This document shows, one piece after another, positions 38,430 to 45,125 of a DNA stretch of 50,387 bases. The translations under genes and the position numbers were made by a program. The stretch lies in the NCBI GenBank assembly GCA_024398715.1, contig JAKSIP010000015.1:1-50387 (forward strand), given 5' to 3'. The notes below the pieces were generated by a model. The model was not told the DNA's origin, made no database searches, and saw nothing but the letters and a program-made list of their open reading frames with translations. Each line of letters opens with the position of its first letter. Position 1 is the first letter of the stretch. The DNA comes from Bacteroidaceae bacterium. GTDB lineage: Bacteria; Bacteroidota; Bacteroidia; Bacteroidales; Bacteroidaceae.

Positions 38430-38996
38430 CTATTTGGATTTTATTTCCGGCCTGATAATCTCAATATTGCTGATGCCGTTGGATCTTCCAGCCACATAAG
38501 ACTGCAAAATCTGACCTGCGCGTTCAACTTTGCCCACATATAGCGGATGCCCAAGCAGTACCGATGAAAATTCCAGCACATCACCTTCATGCAGTTTGGA
38601 ATGGACTGATTCCACCACAGCAAATTTAGACTGCCCCAAATATACAAGTGTGACCAGACGGTCCGGTTGCCAGCCTAACTGGATTTTAGTACCGGTTTCA
38701 AGTTCCGATGCGAACACCTTGTCAGTAGAAAAGAAACTTGATGACTGTCTAAGTTCAAGGCACAGTTGTCTGAAATCCTCCCGCCCAACAAAACGGCACA
38801 GTATATCCAGCGTGGACATACGCGGTTTCGGTGCTAAAGTTACGTACCCCCAAAGTCTCTTCAATGTAGAGACAGAGATAGGCTCTTTCAATTCCTCCTC
38901 TATAGTATTTGACAATCTCTCAAAATCCGATGACGTTTCAATGGGCGCACCGTACGTTTGGGCAATCAGCTGTTTCAAGTATTCAATTTCAGTCAT
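38430..38996 (-). CDS. Putative DNA-binding regulator, unknown family
   Basis: This 188-aa soluble protein has an N-terminal helical segment with ISVSTLKRLWGYVTLAPKPR, then a helix (TLDILCRFVG) that looks like the second half of a helix-turn-helix. I know this LKRLWGY pattern from Bacteroidales proteins of unknown function next to lipoprotein genes. Residues about 100-185 form a beta-rich second domain (LVTLVYLGQSKFAVVESVHS), possibly a ligand-binding fold. It has no signal or membrane segment. It lies 20 nt after the leucine-rich-repeat gene and its stop is 3 nt from the kinase stop. The regulator role is inference from the helix pattern and place. Confidence 0.55.
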   Translation of the reverse strand: MTEIEYLKQLIAQTYGAPIETSSDFERLSNTIEEELKEPISVSTLKRLWGYVTLAPKPRMSTLDILCRFVGREDFRQLCLELRQSSSFFSTDKVFASELETGTKIQLGWQPDRLVTLVYLGQSKFAVVESVHSKLHEGDVLEFSSVLLGHPLYVGKVERAGQILQSYVAGRSNGISNIEIIRPEIKSK

Positions 38997-39016
38997 ATTT
39001 GGGATAATTACACAAT

Positions 39017-40423
39017 TCAGTCACAATAAACAATCTTCACACAGTCAGGTTTGGTTATTGTATTAATTACCTGATGTCTGGATATTATTATAGTTTCAAG
39101 TCTATTGCAACCTGTCAAGTCCACAGCATCAATGAAGGGACATTTTGAAAAATCAACACTCTTTATATTTGTGTTGTTCAAGTCAACGTAACGCAGTTTT
39201 CTGTTATTGAATATGACCTCTTCCAAATCAGGATTATGTTCTATGTGCAGTTCATCCAAATTGTCAAGACCAGAGAAATCAAGTTCTTCAAACTGGTTTT
39301 CAGCAATATCTATGTAATTCACATTCTTCAGACATGAGACATCAATTGTGCGGAGCAGACACCTTCTTGCCGCAAATCTATTCAGTTGTCTGCCCACATA
39401 ACTTAAATTGAGCGTTTCAATGCTACAATAATAGAAAAGGAGTTCTGTCAGACTTGTCCATCCTTTGGAAAGGTCAATTGAACTCAACGGTCCGCGCACA
39501 GCACTTTCACGACTTGCCTCAATATTAAGATGGTTCAGATTTGGAAGTTGTTCCAAGCCCTTGGCACTTGATACGTTATCTCCGTTGAAGGCCAGATGCC
39601 TGACATCTCCAACTTCCTGTACAGAAATCTGCCCATCATTGTCATTATCATATCTGGACAAGAACCACCTGTCGATAAACTCACACTCAAAGTCAATAAA
39701 GCCCGGCTGTTCCGGTTCCTGAGGTTCCTCTGGCTCTTCCGGTTCCTGAGGCTCTTCAGGCTGTTCCGGCTCTTGAGGCTCTCCAGGCTGTTCCGGTTCC
39801 TGAGGCTCTTCCGGCTCTTCCGGCTCTTCCGGTTCCTGAGGTTGTTCCGGCTCTTCCGGTTCCTGAGGTTCTTCAGGCTCTTCCGGTTCCTGAGGTTCCT
39901 CTGGCTCTTCCGGTTCCTGAGGCTCTTCAGGCTGTTCCGGCTCTTGAGGCTCTCCAGGCTGTTCCGGTTCCTGAGGCTCTTCCGGCTCTTCCGGCTCTTC
40001 CGGTTCCTGAGGTTGTTCCGGCTCTTCCGCTAAAGTAGTGAATTTTATCTTTGTACTCCTTACAATATCGCTAACGCCATTAAAAATGACAGCCTGAACA
40101 TAATATGTTGTATTTGGACCCAGTCCACCAATAAACGACCGAATAGTATCTCCTTTAACACTAGCCAAAATAACAATATCGTAAGATTTGTCATCGGTTA
40201 TAGTATATTCAACTCTATCAAACCGGCATCCGGAATTTATCAAGGCGTAAATACGCGCACTGTTGCAAGTGACCTGTTCAGTCCAAAATTCCTCAAAGCG
40301 GGGCCGTAGAGTCGGACTGTCAACACCAGTCCTACTCTCACAGCAACACATTCCAAGCAAAAGGAAAACTGCCGCCCAAACAAGTTTAGCATCAAACAAC
40401 CACTTTACGTTTCTTCTCATCAT
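39017..40423 (-). CDS. LRR surface lipoprotein with Pro/Glu/Gln repeat linker
   Basis: The start is set at ATG 40423; the frame reaches 40444 only by a TTG and the -7 element lies at 40461-40454. The 468-aa product has a lipoprotein signal ending LLGMCCC. A fibronectin III-like domain (about 30-125; GLGPNTTYYVQAVIFNG) is followed by a linker of roughly 115 residues (about 127-242) built from EPEEP/QEPEQP units. An EF-hand-like loop (DNDNDGQISVQEV) and a leucine-rich-repeat-like domain of about 200 residues (LNHLNIE, LTELLFYYCSIETLNLSY, LDELHIEHNPDLEEV) then follow. I infer a surface adhesin whose linker varies in length. The linker holds a perfect 149-bp direct duplication. Confidence 0.8.
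   Translation of the reverse strand: MMRRNVKWLFDAKLVWAAVFLLLGMCCCESRTGVDSPTLRPRFEEFWTEQVTCNSARIYALINSGCRFDRVEYTITDDKSYDIVILASVKGDTIRSFIGGLGPNTTYYVQAVIFNGVSDIVRSTKIKFTTLAEEPEQPQEPEEPEEPEEPQEPEQPGEPQEPEQPEEPQEPEEPEEPQEPEEPEEPQEPEEPEQPQEPEEPEEPEEPQEPEQPGEPQEPEQPEEPQEPEEPEEPQEPEQPGFIDFECEFIDRWFLSRYDNDNDGQISVQEVGDVRHLAFNGDNVSSAKGLEQLPNLNHLNIEASRESAVRGPLSSIDLSKGWTSLTELLFYYCSIETLNLSYVGRQLNRFAARRCLLRTIDVSCLKNVNYIDIAENQFEELDFSGLDNLDELHIEHNPDLEEVIFNNRKLRYVDLNNTNIKSVDFSKCPFIDAVDLTGCNRLETIIISRHQVINTITKPDCVKIVYCD
39710..40029. repeat. Perfect 149-bp direct repeat in the Pro/Glu/Gln linker
   Basis: Bases 39710-39858 are identical to 39881-40029, with an offset of 171 bases (57 codons, in frame) and a 22-base gap between the copies. 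Each copy is itself made of degenerate GGCTCTTCC/GGTTCCTGA units. The exact identity implies recent duplication or ongoing gene conversion. Confidence 0.95.
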
Positions 40424-40453
40424 CCCCAAAATCAGCAAGCGCAATTTGAGTTA

Positions 40454-40461
40454 CAAAAATA
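40454..40461 (-). promoter_or_regulatory. -7 element of the LRR lipoprotein operon
   Basis: On the minus strand this is TATTTTTG, an exact TAnnTTTG match. It lies 31 nt before the ATG at 40423 and excludes a start at the upstream TTG (40444). Confidence 0.5.
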
Positions 40462-40509
40462 CAATTTTACCGTAAAGTTCCACACATTCTTCCCACCATT
40501 TTTCTAAAA

Positions 40510-40538
40510 ATGAACCATTTATGAACCCCACATGAACC
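40510..40538 (+). promoter_or_regulatory. Three ATGAACC repeats at 11-bp spacing
   Basis: ATGAACC occurs at 40510-40516, 40521-40527 and 40532-40538, with 4-base spacers. All copies are on the same helical face and end 8 bases before the -33 element. They are likely activator or repressor binding sites for the GTPase operon. Confidence 0.7.
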
Positions 40539-40546
40539 GAATTTGA

Positions 40547-40578
40547 TTTGCTTTTCCCATTCGTCAAAAATAAATTTG
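40547..40578 (+). promoter_or_regulatory. Promoter of the dynamin-like GTPase operon
   Basis: TTTG (40547-40550; another at 40542-40545) and TAAATTTG (40571-40578) are 20 bases apart, a full TTTG-N19-21-TAnnTTTG match. Transcription should start near 40585, about 13 nt before the first ORF. No other clear promoter was seen before 49765. Confidence 0.85.
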
Positions 40579-40597
40579 TGTAAAAAATGATTTCAAT

Positions 40598-40831
40598 ATG
40601 ATCAATGTTGTATTTACAATTCTAAAAGTTCTTCTTACAGTTTTTGGAGCCATTAGTGCTTCAGACATTGTTTATTTTATTATCTATGCGTTCGGCAATG
40701 GTAGCTGAGCCTTTACTGGCGGCATTAGCAGACCTCTGTTCGGAATGATGGAAAGGTCAATGTTTACCGGTTTCATCATAAAACTCATCGAAGCGGCGTT
40801 GACAGTAGCAGCAATCATGGTATGGATATAA
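40598..40831 (+). pseudogene. Small hydrophobic ORF interrupted by in-frame TGA
   Basis: ATG 40598 opens a 36-codon frame (MINVVFTILKVLLTVFGAIS, then SDIVYFIIYAFGNGS) that ends in TGA at 40706-40708. The same frame continues without another stop for 40 codons to TAA at 40829-40831, with a second hydrophobic helix (GFIIKLIEAALTVAAIMVWI). Both halves look like parts of one two-helix membrane protein of about 77 aa. The TGA could be a nonsense mutation (for example from TGG), a sequencing error, or readthrough. Translation might instead give only the 36-aa peptide. It is the first ORF after the operon promoter and lies 23 nt before the next gene. Family unknown. Confidence 0.55.
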
Positions 40832-40854
40832 GTTTATAATTTTATAATACCGCT

Positions 40855-41073
40855 ATGAAAGTTTTCAAAGTAACCCCCAAGCGAATCAAACGCGCTATCG
40901 GGATTGTTCTTACTCCCGAAATGACAGTTGCTGTCACTATGCAGATGCACTCCACTACCCCATTCGCCAATGGAGCAAAGGAAGATGTTGATGCCTACAT
41001 GAGAATATATGGCTACGATTATAAAAAGGCTTGCTGTAATGCAGGTGATTTTGATTATCAGGCTTTAGGATAA
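40855..41073 (+). CDS. 72-aa small protein, first copy of a paralogous pair
   Basis: This 72-aa basic protein (MKVFKVTPKRIKRAIGIVL) has no signal or membrane segment. It is paralogous to the 72-aa protein at 49547: both share MxVxV at about residues 23-27 and the core DAYMR-[IM]-[YF]-G followed by KA-x-C. By eye about 21 positions are identical with one compensating gap pair. The pattern resembles small Bacteroidales proteins that I recall as DUF6140, though that name is unverified. It lies 7 nt before the first GTPase gene. The two copies bracket the GTPase operon, so an adaptor or dosage-related role in the system is plausible. Confidence 0.75.
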   Translation: MKVFKVTPKRIKRAIGIVLTPEMTVAVTMQMHSTTPFANGAKEDVDAYMRIYGYDYKKACCNAGDFDYQALG

Positions 41074-41080
41074 AAGCATC

Positions 41081-42901
41081 ATGGAAATAAAGGAACTTAT
41101 TTCAATATCCGAAGAATTGGGTTTCTCGGATATTTCCATTTCCCTTCAGAACATCTTTTATAGAATGGGACAAAAAGACTGCCCGATTATTCTGCCATTA
41201 ATTGGAGAGTTTTCCGCTGGAAAAACGTCTTTGATAAATTCTCTTACTGACAGCAGACAGTTGGAAACTGCCACAAAACCGACTACTGCGACTATCTATG
41301 AAATTCATTTCGGAAGCGATAGTGCATATGCTGAAGTCAAAAAGGCAGACGGAACTTTTGAAAAGGTTGAAGACATCTCTTCTATCAAGAATACCGAAGT
41401 TGCCGATGCCGAGTTCGTAAAGGTTTATGATACCTCCTCTAGAATTCCCCAGACAACGCTTTTGATAGATACTCCGGGATTGTCGTCAAGCGATCCTCGC
41501 CACAAACAAGCATTAGTCTCTTTTTTACCAGAAGCTGACGGAATTCTGCTCGTAATGGATATTAATGCTCAGCTTAACCGTTCTACAATTGATTTTATTG
41601 ATACCATTAGTCTTTCAAATAGGCCAGTATATCTAATTTTAACAAAATGCGACACGAAGACAGGTGAGCAGGCCCTTAACTCAATAAAGTATATCGAAGA
41701 TGCTCATCAGCTTCCGTTCAAAAAGATAATCAAGGTTTCTGCTAATACACAGAATCTTGACGAAATGTATCAATTGCTTGATGAAATACAAAAAGACAAG
41801 TCTGAGATTCTAAAACAGGTGTTTGATCAAAGAATAAAAGACTTGAAGAAAATAATGCTCGAACGCATTACTACAATTATCGAATCCTCAAAAGATGATT
41901 CTAGTATTCAAGAAGCCATTAACAAACAGAAGTATGAACTTCATAGGATAACTGACAAGATTAATAGAATATTTCAAGATGTCGAATCTGATATTGTCGT
42001 ATGTAAGCAGACTGTGAAAAAACAATTTGAAGATGGCGTTTTCACGAAACTTGATTCTCTTGTTGTTAACAAAAGTTCAAATTTTGATGCTGATGCGATC
42101 TCAATAATCAACAACACTTCCACCATAGCACAAAATAATCTTAGGGCACAAATTAAATCAATCTTATCCAATGCTGTCAAACAAGCAGAATGCACGAATG
42201 TGTCCTTATCTGAGCTGACAGTGTTTGATATGTCTGAATATGCTGTGGAAGGAATTAGCTACAATCTTAACCTTGATGAAGTTGGCCATGAGTATGACAA
42301 GAAAATATCCGGCGGATTAAAAATCGCTGCCGCTGTTGGAGCCGTTGTAGCAACTGCTGGTGCTGCATCAGGTGCTGTTGGAAGTGCAGCTGCTGGGGAA
42401 GCCATAGGTGGCGCAACGATGCTGAAGGCCGTGGACACTGTCACTGATATAGCGGATACGGTATCAGACGTTCAAAGTATAGTATCGAACAAAAATAGTG
42501 TAGAAAGAATAGAAGGCCTGATAAGTCAGACTCAGGGTAAACTTGATTACATTGACCAGACAGAGATGGGAGTAAGCCAAAGAATAGGAGCCGATAAGGG
42601 TATTGTTGAATCACTTGTTGGATTTGTTACAGATTCTGCTTTTGGTAAACCCCAGCGCAGACGTGCGATTCATGAATACATAGATATGACTTTGCTTCCT
42701 ACATTCAATTCCGAACTGGACAGGATTGCATCTGATTTATTGGGGCATATTCATGAAATAGTGAATTGTGCTCTGGGATCAGGAACTATCGAGATGACAC
42801 AAGCATTAGAAGGACTTCTACAAGAAAGGAAACAGCAAAAGGAAGAATATCAATCCAGAATATCAAGATTGAAAACAATCCAAAATGAATTAATAAATTA
42901 A
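41081..42901 (+). CDS. Dynamin-like GTPase 1
   Basis: This 606-aa protein has a dynamin-type GTPase domain: G1 GEFSAGKTS (42-50), a G2 Thr in TKPTTA (65-70), G3 DTPG (130-133) and G4 TKCD (188-191). A long helical region (about 240-370) follows. A Gly/Ala-rich hydrophobic segment lies at about 411-448, suited to membrane insertion, as in the paddle of bacterial dynamin-like proteins. A C-terminal helical stalk carries charged residues (LQERKQQKEEYQSR). I infer a membrane-remodelling GTPase that works with the two other GTPases in this operon. The start is 7 nt after the 72-aa gene. Confidence 0.88.
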   Translation: MEIKELISISEELGFSDISISLQNIFYRMGQKDCPIILPLIGEFSAGKTSLINSLTDSRQLETATKPTTATIYEIHFGSDSAYAEVKKADGTFEKVEDISSIKNTEVADAEFVKVYDTSSRIPQTTLLIDTPGLSSSDPRHKQALVSFLPEADGILLVMDINAQLNRSTIDFIDTISLSNRPVYLILTKCDTKTGEQALNSIKYIEDAHQLPFKKIIKVSANTQNLDEMYQLLDEIQKDKSEILKQVFDQRIKDLKKIMLERITTIIESSKDDSSIQEAINKQKYELHRITDKINRIFQDVESDIVVCKQTVKKQFEDGVFTKLDSLVVNKSSNFDADAISIINNTSTIAQNNLRAQIKSILSNAVKQAECTNVSLSELTVFDMSEYAVEGISYNLNLDEVGHEYDKKISGGLKIAAAVGAVVATAGAASGAVGSAAAGEAIGGATMLKAVDTVTDIADTVSDVQSIVSNKNSVERIEGLISQTQGKLDYIDQTEMGVSQRIGADKGIVESLVGFVTDSAFGKPQRRRAIHEYIDMTLLPTFNSELDRIASDLLGHIHEIVNCALGSGTIEMTQALEGLLQERKQQKEEYQSRISRLKTIQNELIN

Positions 42902-42905
42902 GAAT

Positions 42906-43295
42906 ATGGGTGTTATTGAATTTTTTGCCGGCCTGGTAGTTGGTGCTGGCGGTATGGTTGCAAAAGATAAATATATTGGCAAGAACGATGATTCACAGAT
43001 TAATATCTTGAGGCAAGAAGCAAATAAGTTGAGCGATGAAAATGAACGTCTCCGTAAAAGAGCAAGTGAAACGGAAAGTCAGGTGGAAGAGCTCATCGCC
43101 GAGAATGACAAACTGCGCAGACGGGCAAAAGATATAGACAATGATTCCGAAGATCTTCAAGATGACTTGACTGCTGCAAAAAAGGAAATTCGGAAGTTGC
43201 AAGTACAAAATGAAGAACTGAATAGAACTATCCAGGACTATAAAGCTGTCTGTGCCAATTATGAGGAACAAATTGCTAAATTAAAGAAACAATGA
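42906..43295 (+). CDS. Membrane-anchored coiled-coil protein
   Basis: This 129-aa protein has a short hydrophobic start (VIEFFAGLVVGAGGMVA, about 3-19) and then an almost unbroken coiled coil (about 28-128), with heptad-like patterns such as ELIAENDKLRRRAKDIDND. The design, a membrane anchor plus a cytoplasmic rod, resembles the N-terminal part of the next gene's product (GTPase 2), which also opens with a hydrophobic helix and a long acidic coiled coil. The stop overlaps the next start by 4 nt (43292-43295), so the two are translated together and may bind each other. Confidence 0.8.
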   Translation: MGVIEFFAGLVVGAGGMVAKDKYIGKNDDSQINILRQEANKLSDENERLRKRASETESQVEELIAENDKLRRRAKDIDNDSEDLQDDLTAAKKEIRKLQVQNEELNRTIQDYKAVCANYEEQIAKLKKQ

Positions 43296-45124
43296 ATACT
43301 ATATTATTGATAATTGTGGCGGTTTTGGCCGCGGCTATTGGTGCTGGAGTAGTATTCTTCGTCAAGAAAGGAAATACTAAAGATGATTCCAGTAGTGTCA
43401 AAGAGCAGACCGATTTTTTGAAGGCAGATTTCGAACGACAAACAGAAGTATTAAAGACAAAATACGAAAGCCTTCTTCAAGAATCAAAAAATAAAGTTAG
43501 CGAGCTTGATAGCCAACTTTCTTTGGCCCTTAATGGAAAATTCGATGATGTCACCAAAGAAAAATTGGCAGAGGTTGACTCTCTAAAACAGAAAATCAAA
43601 AAGCTCGAGGTAGAAATTGATGATTTGGAAGATGATCTTGACGATGAGAAGAAGAAGTTCAGTAAGAAAAACACAGAATGCAGCGAACTCCAGGACGCAA
43701 TAATCGCGGCTCAACGAGAATCAAAGCAATTAAAAGCAGATGTCGATTCTTTGAAAAATGAGCTTGACGACAAAATTCAGGTTCTTAATTTGAAAGAGGA
43801 GTCTTTGTCATTTGTGCAGGAGGTACTCTCAGCAAAGGATGCATCTGATGATTCCACACAACAACTTTATTCACAGGTTTCAGATGTTGTAGATTTTATC
43901 AGAGTTGATTTACGCGATAACGTGAAGGAAATTTATGATACGTCGCAGTCCTTTGATGATGGCGCTTTTGGATATGGACTATATGGTTGGGCTGCGCGCA
44001 GAAAAAAAAGTTGGGTATCCGGCAAAACATCTATAGCCTTTGTAGGTGAATTTTCTGCCGGTAAGACATCTATTGTGAACCGAATTCTTTCACAGGACGA
44101 TCCGTCCGTCCCGTTGTTACCTGTCAGCACAAAGGCAACAACAGCTATTCCCACGTACATTTCTGGTGCTCCAGGAGCATTATATCAGTTTGTCACTCCT
44201 GACAATTCATTGAAATGTATATCTGAAGACACATTTAAGAAGGTTAATAAAGAGGTACTAGATCAGATTCATGGAGTTTCTTCTCTCATTAAGTATTTTG
44301 TAATTGGGTACAAGAATCCAAATCTTGATAATTTAAGCATTTTGGATACGCCTGGTTTTAATTCAAACGATCCGGAAGATGCGGATCGCACAATTGAAGT
44401 AATTAACGAGTGTGATGCTTTGTTCTGGGTGTTTGACGTAAATGCTGGAACAGTGAATAGGTCGTCTCTTAATCTTATTAAAGAAAACCTTACCAAGCCT
44501 TTGTATATCGTGATAAATAAGGTGGATACAAAACCTGAATCAGAGGTTGATAAGGTTGAAAAACTTATCACCAGCACTTTGCAATCTGCTGAAATTAATT
44601 TTGAGAAAATTATCCGTTTTTCTAGCAAAGCAACTCTGTCTGATATCATGGATCCTATTTCTCAAATTAATCGTGATACAAATCAAGATAACTACCTCGC
44701 AGCCCTCAAGGATGTCATTGCCCAATGGGTTAAGGAATTGAATGATGATGTTCTTGAACAAAAACGTAATTCCGACAGCTTGTCAAAGAAGATAGATTCT
44801 ATATGTGACAAGTATAACAAGGCCAACGCTGCATTAGAGAATGATTGTGAAGCCGCTGCTGATATTCCACAATATAAATCCGGATTCCTGGGCATTGGCG
44901 AAGGATATAAGATGAATTCAGATCAATACAATAATATGATCAACATTTTGAATAGAATCTGTACTACCCGTGTTAATACCTGTGTGGATCTCTTCAATGA
45001 GATGATGAATGTAGCTATGGAATATAGTTCAGCATATGACAGCCATTTGAAAGCTAAAGCAAATTGGCAATTGTTGAATGAATCATATGAAAAATTAAAC
45101 AGAATCACTAAAGGATTGAACTAA
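43292..45124 (+). CDS. Dynamin-like GTPase 2 with membrane and coiled-coil N-terminus
   Basis: This 610-aa protein has a transmembrane helix (about 3-24), a coiled coil (about 35-175, very acidic, with EIDDLEDDLDDEKKK), and a dynamin-type GTPase domain. The latter has G1 GEFSAGKTS (252-260), the same as GTPase 1, G3 DTPG (352-355) and G4 NKVD (409-412). A helical C-terminal part follows (about 480-610). It has no Gly/Ala-rich paddle, so the anchor is the N-terminal helix instead. It starts inside the previous gene's last codons and ends 1 nt before GTPase 3, showing tight coupling. Confidence 0.88.
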   Translation: MNTILLIIVAVLAAAIGAGVVFFVKKGNTKDDSSSVKEQTDFLKADFERQTEVLKTKYESLLQESKNKVSELDSQLSLALNGKFDDVTKEKLAEVDSLKQKIKKLEVEIDDLEDDLDDEKKKFSKKNTECSELQDAIIAAQRESKQLKADVDSLKNELDDKIQVLNLKEESLSFVQEVLSAKDASDDSTQQLYSQVSDVVDFIRVDLRDNVKEIYDTSQSFDDGAFGYGLYGWAARRKKSWVSGKTSIAFVGEFSAGKTSIVNRILSQDDPSVPLLPVSTKATTAIPTYISGAPGALYQFVTPDNSLKCISEDTFKKVNKEVLDQIHGVSSLIKYFVIGYKNPNLDNLSILDTPGFNSNDPEDADRTIEVINECDALFWVFDVNAGTVNRSSLNLIKENLTKPLYIVINKVDTKPESEVDKVEKLITSTLQSAEINFEKIIRFSSKATLSDIMDPISQINRDTNQDNYLAALKDVIAQWVKELNDDVLEQKRNSDSLSKKIDSICDKYNKANAALENDCEAAADIPQYKSGFLGIGEGYKMNSDQYNNMINILNRICTTRVNTCVDLFNEMMNVAMEYSSAYDSHLKAKANWQLLNESYEKLNRITKGLN

Positions 45125-45125
45125 T

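Noticed and set aside
39710..40029. CRISPR-like repeat region
   Set aside because: The repeats are coding, in frame, without unique spacers, and form two large copies.
39596..40033. Plus-strand ORF of Phe/Arg/Leu repeats
   Set aside because: It is the antisense of the Pro/Glu/Gln linker; the repeat pattern alone keeps it open.
40510..40538. Plasmid-type iterons
   Set aside because: The repeats are short, with no replication initiator gene nearby, and sit just before a promoter; a transcription factor site is more likely.
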